A stretch of 33,584 nucleotides of DNA from an uncultured Methylococcaceae bacterium (GTDB lineage Bacteria > Pseudomonadota > Gammaproteobacteria > Methylococcales > Methylococcaceae): contig CAIWDB010000320.1 of NCBI GenBank assembly GCA_903911305.1, positions 1-33,584 on the forward strand, in the 5' to 3' direction. Position 1 is the stretch's first letter. Every line of letters starts with the position of its first letter. The notes beneath the pieces are model-generated. The model worked only from the letters and a program-made list of their open reading frames with translations, had not been told where the DNA came from and did no database searches. Shown here piece by piece: positions 1 to 8,089 of the stretch. Both the position numbers and the translations under genes were made by a program.

Positions 1-308
1 AAGTCGTCAATGCGCTCTTCGGCGGGGATGCCCGGGTTGACCAGGCCGGCATGGATGGCGGGGTGCAGGTCGAAGTTGGGCGCAATCGCCGCCATCAGGT
101 AGGCGAACTGGCCTAAGGTGGACTCCCACGTAAACCCGTAGCCCCGCGCACGCTTCAGGGCCATGACCAGCAGGCGATCCAGAATGACCGGGGCAAGCCC
201 GGCATAGTCCGGGTAGCTGCGTTGGATTTCGTCCAGCACCTGCCTGCGGAAGCGCCGCTCCTGCCCTTCCCCAAACGCCGCCATCTGGCTAGTGGTGATT
301 TTCAGCAT
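1..308 (-). CDS. Partial small protein, type VI secretion effector-cluster type
   Basis: Reading the minus strand from an ATG at 308 gives 102 residues with no stop before the window edge, so the 3' end is missing. The protein begins MLKITTSQMAAFGEGQERRF and continues with a helical region containing an RARGYG motif and an APNFDLHP motif. This pattern (short N-terminal MLxI start, an aromatic RFxxxxxxEI segment, then a basic RARxYGF stretch) resembles small proteins of unknown function that I recall beside VgrG, DUF4123 and effector genes of type VI secretion systems. That is recalled family knowledge, not a search result. The start overlaps the stop of the upstream FemAB-like gene by 7 bp, so the two are probably translated from one message. 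No secretion gene is visible inside the window to confirm the link. Confidence 0.6.
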   Translation of the reverse strand, partial: MLKITTSQMAAFGEGQERRFRRQVLDEIQRSYPDYAGLAPVILDRLLVMALKRARGYGFTWESTLGQFAYLMAAIAPNFDLHPAIHAGLVNPGIPAEERIDD

Positions 309-1435
309 GGGGACCCTTTTTTGGTGAACGGAGTATGTTGATTAAGCTCTTCCATATAATGCTCAATATTCAATCTCTCGTCATCTAAAAATTGCTTGAT
401 GGCATCAGAAAACCTTGACTCGGCAATCCAATGGGCCGACCATGTTGGAGTCGGCAATAATCCACGCGCCATTTTATGAATACCTTGCGCACCCCCTTCA
501 AAGCGCTGTATACGATGTTGAATGCAATATTCGACGGCTTGGGAATAACAAGTTTCAAAATGAAGGCCACTAATGAATTGAGTGCAACCCCAATAGCGCC
601 CAAACAGGGCATTATCACTTAATACATTCATCGCACAAGCAATCGGGTCATTGCCTCTGAATGCGAATATCCATAGCAAGTTATCCGGCATGGCTCTAGT
701 GATGCGCCTAAAAAACTCCAGATTCAAATAAGGCGATGACCAATGCTCATGATAAGTATTGACGTAGCAATGATAGAAAAACTCAAGCAACTTGTCTTCT
801 ATTTCACTTCCCTTTATCCATCGAAAGACAAGCCCCGCTTCACCGGCTCGACGACGCTCTTGGCGAATTTTTTTGCGTTTGTCATGATTTAACGCAAATA
901 AAAATTCGTCAAAGCTTTTATAACCGACATTATGCCAATGAAACTGTATACCCTCTCTTAACATGAATCCTAATTCACCCAAGGTCGATAAGTCAGCTTC
1001 ATTGGTAAATAATATATGCAATGATGACACTCTTAGCTGCTTAGCCAATGCTATCGCCGCTTCAGCTAATATATGCCTATATAGGCTATTATTCACTAGC
1101 AACCTAGGCCCAGTTACCGGAGAAAATGGAGCCGCACATAATAGCTTAGGGTAATAAGATAGGCCGTGTCTTTCAAATGCATCTGCCCATCCTTGGTCGA
1201 AGACAAACTCACCCCGTGAATGGCTTTTTAAAAACAGAGGCATGGCACCGACAAGAATGCCTTCATCCCATAAAGTCAGGTATACTGGTTTCCAACCTGT
1301 TTCTACAGAAACACATCCGGTTTCCTGTAAAGCAGACAAAAATTCATACCGAAGAAACGGATAATCGCCAACTAATCCATTCCAATGACTGGTGTCAATT
1401 TCTTCCAACGAATCGACTATCCTTATGTTAGGCAT
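302..1435 (-). CDS. FemAB-like GNAT-fold acyltransferase (PF04339/COG3146 type)
   Basis: The 377-residue protein resembles the FemAB_like family once labelled peptidoglycan biosynthesis/recognition protein. It has the expected early block (SHWNGLVGDYPFLRYEFLSA), a central block with FSPVTGPRLL, then KRKKIRQERR and a late segment with GRYWGC and FEGGAQGIHK. Members have two GNAT-type folds and are assumed to transfer an acyl or aminoacyl group; the substrate is not known. The length matches the family. The ATG at 1435 has an AGGA ribosome-binding site about 6 nt upstream. It lies downstream of the Fic/zeta gene on the same strand, separated by a repeat-containing gap, and its stop overlaps the start of the next gene. 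The cell location is probably cytoplasmic because no signal peptide is visible. Confidence 0.8.
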   Translation of the reverse strand: MPNIRIVDSLEEIDTSHWNGLVGDYPFLRYEFLSALQETGCVSVETGWKPVYLTLWDEGILVGAMPLFLKSHSRGEFVFDQGWADAFERHGLSYYPKLLCAAPFSPVTGPRLLVNNSLYRHILAEAAIALAKQLRVSSLHILFTNEADLSTLGELGFMLREGIQFHWHNVGYKSFDEFLFALNHDKRKKIRQERRRAGEAGLVFRWIKGSEIEDKLLEFFYHCYVNTYHEHWSSPYLNLEFFRRITRAMPDNLLWIFAFRGNDPIACAMNVLSDNALFGRYWGCTQFISGLHFETCYSQAVEYCIQHRIQRFEGGAQGIHKMARGLLPTPTWSAHWIAESRFSDAIKQFLDDERLNIEHYMEELNQHTPFTKKGSPC

Positions 1436-1447
1436 GGTTTCCTACAG

Positions 1448-1520
1448 GGTTCGACAGGCTCACCACGAACGTAAATAATTGATTAGCTTTGTACCGTTCG
1501 CACTGAACTTGTCGAAGTGC
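1448..1520. repeat. Imperfect inverted repeat of the TTCGACAAGCTC dispersed type
   Basis: A 22-nt arm at 1450-1471 (TTCGACAGGCTCACCACGAA and two more bases) pairs with an inverted copy at 1495-1516, with 17 of 22 positions matching and a loop of about 23 nt. Units of this kind, ending in GAACG, are scattered in intergenic regions of many proteobacterial genomes. It fills most of the gap between the zeta-type gene and the FemAB-like gene, so it may separate or attenuate transcription between them. Confidence 0.7.
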
Positions 1521-1554
1521 GAGGTTTTTCGAGGTTCCCATAAGCTCTAAACAG

Positions 1555-3723
1555 CTAACCCCTCGCATCCTGAAGCCTGATTATCCAAGGCTGTTTGGCA
1601 CCAGGGTCCACATGGAAAGCCAACGAAGCATGTTTATGCAATAAGCCTTCCTCACCAGAAGCGTTTGGGTTTAATTGCCGTTTCACGACAAAATCCACCA
1701 TGCGCCGAGTGTTGTAGATAACTAAAACACGGTTTCCATGTTTTCCAGGGTATATCTGATAAGCTACATTGCTTTCATTGAAGTCGGGGTTTCTTTGAAT
1801 CAAAGCATTTAGCCTTTCATGATCATTATTAGCCAGAATCTTTAATATCGAATCCTCACGGTTTTGAATCAATGATTTAAGAAAACCTGCCAACCCACCG
1901 GATTTCTGTTTATCTTGCAATGTGCGCATTTCGTTATCAGATAATCCGAAACTTTCTGCCACAAGATAATGCTTATCCCGTTCACCATCATTGGCAAACA
2001 ATGATATTTTATCCAAGGATTCATGTTCCAGAGCGTCAAGAAATGACCATGGCGAGCGTATATGTTTATCGACCGTTACCACCCAAGGCAAGGCTCGTCC
2101 GGTTCTTTCGAATCGATCCTTAACGCTACAAATAACCGCCGACCTTGATAATTCATCTTCACGGCCTTCTGGTTTGACGATGAACGCATCAATAGCTGCT
2201 ATTTGGGTATGAAACCCAGCCTCCTCAAATAAATTGATGACGTTAAAATAGCGAGGTTTGTAAGGTATGCCGGTTCCATCATAAAGAATATTAATATGGG
2301 CTTCTTTAGCATGGTGAGCAACCCAATCGCGCAGTCTATTGGCAAATGGCTCAATGAATATATAATCATCGCTATGATGATTGGCTGCGGTCATCACATT
2401 ATAAAGATCACTACATTTGCGGAACTCGTCCAACGAAGCAATGACGAAATTATCCCCACATTGGGCTTGGGCAATTTCTTCAACTGCGGTTTTCCCTGAC
2501 CCTGCCCCTCCCATTGACATAAACAATTTTGGCAGTGAATCAGGGGTTTTATTAAAAAATATGGCTTCTTGTAGCGAATCCATTTTTTGGGTGATCTTGC
2601 TAAGCCTGTCATAGCTAATTTCGACGGTACGAATCAATCGTTCATCTTCATTTGCCGCTGCCAACAATTTATTTTTCAGTACAGGATTGTTAGCCAATAA
2701 AAAAATCGTTGCATTGTCACCTTCACACTGCTTGATCAACTCCTTTAGCTCTGTATGGCTTGCATAGCGTAAACCAGTCAGCATATTGACATCCAAGCAA
2801 AAGAGTGGAGCTTCCCCATGCTCCCCTATACTAATACCATCTATGTCTGATTTTTCGGGTACACGTAGATTTTCTGTGCCTGGCAAGTAACCTATGACAT
2901 TTGCAGTTAAATTAATGGGCAAATCCGCAACTTGTAAGCCAGAAATAAATAAATCATGATTAATGCCGGCAACCGGGACTAATCCTCCGTTAACCGTTAC
3001 CAAACAATCAACGCCATCTTGCGTAGTATGCGACAAGAATGGAATACTGGCGATGAATCGTTTGTTTTCAGGCCATTTTCCATACCCATTAGGAATGTTT
3101 TGCAAACATCGGGTGCGGGTTGGGTCAAGAGCATGTTGGAATGCAAGTGTTATATCCTCAATGCTACTATTCAAATTATGCAACATCATTGCATCGTAGG
3201 CTTCAAGTCGCCTAAAATCTATTCCCTGCTCATAAACTCCCTTGAACGCAGGCAAGTTGGCAAGTGCTGTCATGAAGACATCCAAAGTCAGCCGATTGCC
3301 ATAATCATAGGGTCGAACCATTCGCATCCGTTTATAAAACTTTGCCAACCTTTCGGCAATATTTCGTGTCTTTATGACAAAACCATTGCTGTCAAACAAT
3401 TCCGTGCCATGGACCCCTCCCCCGTTCAACACCAAACCCTCAATGATCATTCGAAATTCCTTTCTCTTATCCGAATCCGGCATAGTGCCCGGTCTATGGC
3501 TAACCGTGGCTTGCTCTTTCCAGTCATGGAAAATTTCCCTATGAATGCGTGAGAATAACTCGGTCAAATAAGTGACTCGTTTGGCTTGGTCGTGAGAAAT
3601 CGTTGCCTCGGCTTCTTGTTGGAGGGTTGATAACAACTTCCTGGCACGGGCGATAGCCAGTGCATTGCGTAATTTTTTCAATTGCACCGCGCCTGAAATT
3701 TTAGGGATGCAGATGTTTGTCAT
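1555..3723 (-). CDS. Fic-like/zeta-toxin-type kinase fusion protein, putative effector or toxin
   Basis: This 722-residue protein has a clear zeta-toxin kinase core at about 395-560. The Walker A loop is GGAGSGKT (405-412), an acidic LDEFR segment follows at 431-435 (zeta toxins place their catalytic Asp here), and NILYDGTG sits at 478-485, as in the family. Zeta toxins phosphorylate UDP-N-acetylglucosamine, and the fold also occurs in effectors with other substrates. At about 120-200 there is a second, weaker resemblance to the Fic fold: RPYDYGN (137-143) sits where Fic proteins have HPFxxGN, followed by a helix and an IDFRRLEAYDAMM segment like the helix after the Fic motif. The Fic histidine is replaced by Arg137 and the GR pair by RL, so AMPylation is doubtful. 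The regions at 205-395 and 595-722 are unassigned. No signal peptide is seen. The ATG at 3723 follows an AAAGG site and lies 25 bp after a small lipoprotein gene. Confidence 0.72.
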   Translation of the reverse strand: MTNICIPKISGAVQLKKLRNALAIARARKLLSTLQQEAEATISHDQAKRVTYLTELFSRIHREIFHDWKEQATVSHRPGTMPDSDKRKEFRMIIEGLVLNGGGVHGTELFDSNGFVIKTRNIAERLAKFYKRMRMVRPYDYGNRLTLDVFMTALANLPAFKGVYEQGIDFRRLEAYDAMMLHNLNSSIEDITLAFQHALDPTRTRCLQNIPNGYGKWPENKRFIASIPFLSHTTQDGVDCLVTVNGGLVPVAGINHDLFISGLQVADLPINLTANVIGYLPGTENLRVPEKSDIDGISIGEHGEAPLFCLDVNMLTGLRYASHTELKELIKQCEGDNATIFLLANNPVLKNKLLAAANEDERLIRTVEISYDRLSKITQKMDSLQEAIFFNKTPDSLPKLFMSMGGAGSGKTAVEEIAQAQCGDNFVIASLDEFRKCSDLYNVMTAANHHSDDYIFIEPFANRLRDWVAHHAKEAHINILYDGTGIPYKPRYFNVINLFEEAGFHTQIAAIDAFIVKPEGREDELSRSAVICSVKDRFERTGRALPWVVTVDKHIRSPWSFLDALEHESLDKISLFANDGERDKHYLVAESFGLSDNEMRTLQDKQKSGGLAGFLKSLIQNREDSILKILANNDHERLNALIQRNPDFNESNVAYQIYPGKHGNRVLVIYNTRRMVDFVVKRQLNPNASGEEGLLHKHASLAFHVDPGAKQPWIIRLQDARG

Positions 3724-3748
3724 AATTCCAACCTTTCATGCTATTTAA

Positions 3749-3928
3749 TCACGGTTTCAGCCATTCTGGCTTGCGAACATTGTCTACAGGTGGGTTGGAA
3801 GCATTTTTCCTACCCATAGAAGTATTGGGTGATTTCCCAATTTCGAAAGATGTATTCAGAGAACAACTTGCACACATCAACAAGACTGTAACCATCATGA
3901 TGGTGCCAAAACTTTGCTTATAATTCAT
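3749..3928 (-). CDS. Small putative lipoprotein (59 aa) upstream of the zeta-type gene
   Basis: A short minus-strand frame starts at an ATG (3928) preceded by a good GAGGA ribosome-binding site about 6 nt away. It encodes a typical lipoprotein leader: MNYKQ, a hydrophobic stretch TIMMVTVLLM, then CASC. The likely lipidated residue is Cys22, although the residues before it (C-A-S) deviate from the usual L-A-G box. The mature part is only about 37 polar residues ending in KPEWLKP. The stop lies 25 bp before the start of the Fic/zeta gene, so the two are probably co-transcribed. The divergent neighbour is the TgpA-like gene. I do not recognise a family. It could be an envelope partner of the toxin-like protein or simply a small lipoprotein that shares its promoter. 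Confidence 0.55.
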   Translation of the reverse strand: MNYKQSFGTIMMVTVLLMCASCSLNTSFEIGKSPNTSMGRKNASNPPVDNVRKPEWLKP

Positions 3929-4004
3929 ATGATCCTCGGAAGGTTTGGTTTTCTATCATTCTACCGCCAAAATGTATCGGCTTATAACTTACTGCCTACT
4001 AAAA

Positions 4005-6011
4005 ATGAAAAACACAAAACTCTCACTATTGGATGATAAGCAAAAGTTGGGTTGGCTACTGGGCGCCGTCGTGTTCGTGGCCGCCCCTCATGCACTTAAT
4101 TTGAAACCATTGGTCATGGTGTTTTTTTTATTACTGTCCGCATGGTTCTTTGGCTCTCTGTATTGGAACCTTCGTTTGCCTAACAAAACACTCCTATTCA
4201 TGCTCACGATGGCTGGTGCCAGTTTGGTTCTATTACTATATCGTCGGATTTGGGGTCAAGAAGCCGGCTCCAGCCTATTCATTGTAGGGCTAGGATTAAA
4301 ATTATTAGAAACCAAAACACAAAGAGATGCCTATCTGGTGGTTTTCCTTTCCTTCTTTGTCGGCCTCACCCAATATTTATTTTCACAAAGCATCCCCATG
4401 GCTGGCTACACCTTGATAGCGGTCATTTTATTAATTGCCGCCATGATTGGGCTAAACAGTAATCAAGCGTTTCCAGTAAAAGCCCGGTTGACTTTAGCCG
4501 GCGTGATGGTTGCGCAAGCTTTGCCTATCATGTTGCTACTATTTGTTTTTTTTCCGCGCATCAATGGCCCGCTTTGGATTCTACCTGATGACAGCCACAA
4601 TGCAAAAACCGGGCTTGGCGATACCATCTCGCCGGGTTCCTTTAACCATTTGGCACTGTCACAAGAAACTGCATTTCGCGTCGATTTTGATGGAGAGCTT
4701 CCCCCCCCCAAAGATCGCTATTGGCGTGGTCCGGTTTTCTGGAATACCAATGGGGAAAAGTGGTCTTTGTCGCCGACCCTACCCATTGCCCTTGGTCACA
4801 AACCAACGTTTACAGATAACTTCCATCATTATGTGGTGACCTTGGAACCGCATAATCAGCGTTGGATTTTTGCACTGGATTTGCCTTATACGTTTCCCAG
4901 CGAGTTCGAGCAAACCATTGACTATCAATTATTGAACAAATCCTATGTGACCGAACGCAAGCAATACCGCATTGTTTCCGGCACGACTTACACAACTGGC
5001 ACAATGAGCAAAAGCGAAATGAAAAAGGGACTCCAATTGCCGGCCACCCTAGGCAATCGATTATATGATCTAGTCAAGGGATGGCAGAAAGACAGTACGA
5101 ACCCAAAGCAATTGGTAGATAGGGCATTGCAATTTTTTAGAGAAGAGCCATTTTACTATACCTTAAACCCGCCACTTCTGAGTGGCAATTCAGTGGAAAG
5201 TTTCTTGTTCGAGACACGGCAAGGCTTTTGTGAACACTATGCCACTGCTTTCGTCATCTTAATGCGCATTGGCGGGATTCCCGCCCGAGTGGTGACGGGA
5301 TACCAAGGTGGTCAATGGAACAACATTGGACGATTCCTAGAAATTAAACAAGCCGATGCCCATGCTTGGGCTGAGGTATGGCTCCCGGATTCTGGCTGGA
5401 CCCGGATTGATCCAACCGCTGCCGTGGCTCCAGATCGGATTGAACATGGCATTGATGTAGAAACTCAGATTGCCTTTCGGGAAATACGCTTCAATTTTGG
5501 AGGAGACACGCAAAGGGACCGTGGCTTGGCCATGGGTTACTTTTGGAAGAAAGCGAGAATGTTCGCGTCGAGTATTGATCATGCATGGGACAGTTGGGTG
5601 CTCGCTTACAATACCGATAACCAGAACAAATTTTTTCAATGGCTAGGGCTCTTCGACTGGCGCTCTGTCGGTCTATGGCTATCCTTGGGTTTGACCTTTT
5701 CCCTTCTGCCAATTGCTTGGCTGATCCTACCAAAACCGGGTACACAGGATGATCCCGCAAAAATTACCTACCTCAAATTCTTGAGGAAACTGGCATCAGT
5801 TGGCTTCACCCAACAAATAGGGGAAGGGCCTTTATGTTTTGCTGATCGTATCGGCAAAACATCCCCTGAACTTGATAAAGTTGTCAAACCAATCTTCCAA
5901 CTGTATGTACGGATACGCTATGAAGCGTTTCACGAACCCAATGACTTAAAGCAACTTCGGCACTTGGTTAAGAAGATGGCTACATCGAAATTCAAGTTTA
6001 TTCATAAATAG
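4005..6011 (+). CDS. TgpA-type membrane protein with periplasmic transglutaminase domain (DUF3488 family)
   Basis: From the Met at 4005 the product has 668 residues. An N-terminal set of about six membrane helices (roughly 12-185) is followed by a large periplasmic part. The transglutaminase core carries the Cys-His-Asp triad: Cys409 in RQGFCEHYA, His453 in ADAHAWAEVW and Asp469 in TRIDPTA. A further membrane helix lies at about 545-565, with a short cytoplasmic tail behind it, the standard TgpA layout. Pseudomonas TgpA is essential and thought to act on the cell envelope; the reaction is not settled. The frame is open up to a TTG at 3945, with another ATG at 3972, but the first membrane helix begins just after 4005 as in relatives, so I chose that start. 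No strong ribosome-binding site is seen there. The usual MoxR and DUF58 neighbours are absent. Confidence 0.85.
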   Translation: MKNTKLSLLDDKQKLGWLLGAVVFVAAPHALNLKPLVMVFFLLLSAWFFGSLYWNLRLPNKTLLFMLTMAGASLVLLLYRRIWGQEAGSSLFIVGLGLKLLETKTQRDAYLVVFLSFFVGLTQYLFSQSIPMAGYTLIAVILLIAAMIGLNSNQAFPVKARLTLAGVMVAQALPIMLLLFVFFPRINGPLWILPDDSHNAKTGLGDTISPGSFNHLALSQETAFRVDFDGELPPPKDRYWRGPVFWNTNGEKWSLSPTLPIALGHKPTFTDNFHHYVVTLEPHNQRWIFALDLPYTFPSEFEQTIDYQLLNKSYVTERKQYRIVSGTTYTTGTMSKSEMKKGLQLPATLGNRLYDLVKGWQKDSTNPKQLVDRALQFFREEPFYYTLNPPLLSGNSVESFLFETRQGFCEHYATAFVILMRIGGIPARVVTGYQGGQWNNIGRFLEIKQADAHAWAEVWLPDSGWTRIDPTAAVAPDRIEHGIDVETQIAFREIRFNFGGDTQRDRGLAMGYFWKKARMFASSIDHAWDSWVLAYNTDNQNKFFQWLGLFDWRSVGLWLSLGLTFSLLPIAWLILPKPGTQDDPAKITYLKFLRKLASVGFTQQIGEGPLCFADRIGKTSPELDKVVKPIFQLYVRIRYEAFHEPNDLKQLRHLVKKMATSKFKFIHK

Positions 6012-6302
6012 TTGAATTGAAGAACAAATTTCAACCATCTTGCCCCTTGTGCAAAAGTATGCCTAAAAAGCTGTGGACAAATTGTAGGCAAGAAGTGGAC
6101 AGCCTATTCGCATAAAGTTATCCACAGGAACACCCAAGACCATTCTTTACTTTACGCACAACGAAAACAGTCTTTATGTTGTTGATTAACATTAACAGTT
6201 TTGACTTATTCAAACTAATGAGGGGATTAAATATAATAAAATAGATCTTTTTTAAAAAATTTTATTTATATTACGCCCCCGCAAGTGCTTCAAAAAAGCG
6301 CG
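6012..6302. other. oriC: Candidate replication origin: DnaA boxes plus AT-rich unwinding-type tract
   Basis: This gap lies between two convergent genes, so it needs no promoter. It holds a perfect DnaA box, TTATCCACA, at 6118-6126, an inverted one-mismatch box at 6072-6080 (TTGTCCACA on the minus strand), and TTACGCACA at 6152-6160. To their right, 6226-6273 has 46 A/T among 48 bases. Inside it GATCTTTTTTAAA (6244-6256) matches the first part of the Escherichia 13-mer GATCTNTTNTTTT. In gammaproteobacteria the origin is often close to mnmG, which here is 4 kb away, with parA and parB at 12.8-14.5 kb. The assignment is inference. The box number is low, and the dnaA/rpmH region, another common origin site, is not in the window. 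Confidence 0.42.
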
Positions 6303-6743
6303 TTAATCAGCAATCTCAACTAGAAGAACAACACTTTCTGCACCTATCACTCTGACACAGGTTCCAGCAGGGCAATCAATCCCTTTCGCTTTCCAAATAG
6401 AATCGTCAATTTTGATTTTGCCACGTCCATTGACGATGGGCTGTTCTAGGGTAAAAACACGTCCAATGAACTGGGATGTACGTTTATTCAGCAAAGGCTG
6501 GTCACTTTCAATGTAATGGCTTTTGAAAAAACGCCTTGCCACCATAACGCCTATTATAGAAAAGATGGAAAACCAAAATAACTGCAATTCCCAATTCATT
6601 GCCGGGTAGAGAAAAAACAAAACCCCGGTGATCAGCGAAGCTTGGGCCATCCACAAAAAATACATGCCCGGAGCGAGAACCTCAACCGTCAACAAAAACA
6701 CTGCGAAGGCAAACCAGTGCCAATAGATTAATTCCAACGGCAT
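6303..6743 (-). CDS. NfeD-like membrane protein, partner of QmcA
   Basis: The 146-residue protein has two to three N-terminal membrane helices (about 8-30, 32-48 and 52-70) followed by a C-terminal OB-fold type domain with QFIGRVFTLEQPIVNGRGKI and a final GAESVVLLVE strand. This is the short NfeD form (YbbJ-like), which lacks the ClpP-like protease domain. Such proteins are encoded beside SPFH/stomatin proteins and are thought to join them in membrane microdomain assemblies. Its ATG is separated by 3 bp from the stop of qmcA, so the two genes form a tight operon. Its own end borders the DnaA-box gap. Confidence 0.88.
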   Translation of the reverse strand: MPLELIYWHWFAFAVFLLTVEVLAPGMYFLWMAQASLITGVLFFLYPAMNWELQLFWFSIFSIIGVMVARRFFKSHYIESDQPLLNKRTSQFIGRVFTLEQPIVNGRGKIKIDDSIWKAKGIDCPAGTCVRVIGAESVVLLVEIAD

Positions 6744-6746
6744 CGC

Positions 6747-7667
6747 TTAAGCCTCCGACTTTTTCTTTTCAAAGAGGTTTTTGCTAATTTCGCTGATGCC
6801 GCCTAGCGCGCCGATGACGCTGGATGCTTCCAATGGCATCAGTACGATTTTGCTGTTTGGAGCAGATGCAATGTGTTGTAAGGACTCGATATATTTCTGG
6901 GCAACAAAGTAATTTATAGCTTGAATATCACCTTTTCCGATGGCCTCGGACACCATTAGAGTTGCCCTCGCTTCGGCTTGGGCAAGGCGTTCACGAGCAT
7001 CGGCATCTCTGAAAGAAGCCTCTTTGCGCCCTTCCGCCTCCAAGACTCTTGCTTGCTTTTGACCTTCAGCCTTGAGAATTTCCGCTTGCCGCAAGCCTTC
7101 AGCCTCAAGGATGACAGCGCGTTTTTCCCGTTCAGCCTTCATTTGCCGACCCATGGAATCAACTAAGTCCTTGGGTGGGGAGATGTCTTTGATTTCAATG
7201 CGGGTGACCTTAACGCCCCAAGGCGTAGTGGCATCATCCACAACAGTGAGTAGTCGTGTATTTATTTCGTCGCGCTTGGATAAAAGTTCATCCAAATCCA
7301 TGGAACCCATCACGGTGCGGATGTTTGTCATGGTTAACTGAATGATGGCAAGATTCAAATTGCTGACTTCATATGCGGCTTTTGCAGCATCGATCACTTG
7401 ATAAAAAATAACCCCATCCACACGCACCATTGCATTGTCCCGTGTGATGATTTCTTGGGAAGGCACGTCAATCACTTGTTCCATCATATTCAGCTTTGCA
7501 CCAATCAAGTCAATGACAGGTACAATGATGTTGAGTCCAGGAGTCAGCGTATTGGTGAATTTGCCAAATCGAAGAACGGTGTATTCCATTCCTTGTGGAA
7601 CCGTTTTGACACTCAAAACTACCAAAGCAATTGACAAGCCTAGTAAAAATAAAACAAATGTACCCAT
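6747..7667 (-). CDS. qmcA: SPFH/stomatin-family membrane protein QmcA
   Basis: The 306-residue product has one N-terminal membrane helix (about 2-22), then a Band 7/SPFH domain starting [20 protein letters not shown] and running to about 190. A long charged alpha-helical coiled coil follows, rich in EAEGRKEA-type repeats (about 180-240). Length and order match Escherichia QmcA (about 305 residues). The family oligomerises in membranes; in Escherichia, SPFH proteins are linked to FtsH-dependent membrane protein quality control, and an FtsH is encoded at 14.6 kb. The ATG at 7667 has an AGGAGT ribosome-binding site 8 nt upstream. It is the first gene of a two-gene unit with the NfeD-like gene and is probably transcribed from the AT-rich region to its right. 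Confidence 0.92.
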   Translation of the reverse strand: MGTFVLFLLGLSIALVVLSVKTVPQGMEYTVLRFGKFTNTLTPGLNIIVPVIDLIGAKLNMMEQVIDVPSQEIITRDNAMVRVDGVIFYQVIDAAKAAYEVSNLNLAIIQLTMTNIRTVMGSMDLDELLSKRDEINTRLLTVVDDATTPWGVKVTRIEIKDISPPKDLVDSMGRQMKAEREKRAVILEAEGLRQAEILKAEGQKQARVLEAEGRKEASFRDADARERLAQAEARATLMVSEAIGKGDIQAINYFVAQKYIESLQHIASAPNSKIVLMPLEASSVIGALGGISEISKNLFEKKKSEA

Positions 7668-8089
7668 GATTATTACTCCTGTTGTTGGAAAAACTTGATA
7701 CAGCTTAACTTTATTTGTCGATTTCTCAAGATTTTAACTTGAAATTTTTTTGTATAAATAATATAAAATTAAAGAAAAAATAAAACAATTACAATTAAAT
7801 GACAATTTTTCTGTTAATAAATGTAAAATTTAATATAAATCAATAACTTGTAAGTTATGATTTTTGTGAGTGAGGTTGTTGTTAAGTTGTGTATATGTTG
7901 TGATTAACTTTTTTATACTTGTATATCCATTTTTATTATTGTACTTTTGCACAGGAAAAACACAACTTTATTGGATAAAATAAATTTTAAACATAAATTA
8001 GATAAACATATGGTAGTTAATAGTATGCTCATTTAAGCCGCCTTGAATAATTACCATGAATAGACCTTATTTATTAAGTGGAATAACCC
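7668..8089. other. 422-bp AT-rich gene-free region between divergent qmcA and PPK2 genes
   Basis: No plausible gene was found here. The stretch at about 7740-7850 is extremely A+T rich. Further right there are three one-mismatch DnaA-like boxes: 7888-7896 (ATATACACA on the minus strand), 7899-7907 (TTAATCACA on the minus strand) and 7945-7953 (TTTTGCACA). It must contain the promoters of the divergent flanking genes. It could also be part of a split origin together with the gap at 6012-6302, but AT-rich DNA yields weak boxes by chance. Confidence 0.5.
7739..7767 (+). promoter_or_regulatory. Sigma-70-like promoter match
   Basis: TTGAAA (7739-7744) is followed after 17 bp by TATAAA (7762-7767), each one base off the sigma-70 consensus. 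It points toward the PPK2 gene, whose start is about 320 bp away, which would give a long leader. The surrounding DNA is so A+T rich that a chance match is quite possible. Confidence 0.25.

Noticed and set aside
3738-3923. Plus-strand 61-codon frame opposite the small lipoprotein
   Set aside because: It lacks a recognisable ribosome-binding site and family features, while the minus strand has a better start site and a lipoprotein leader.
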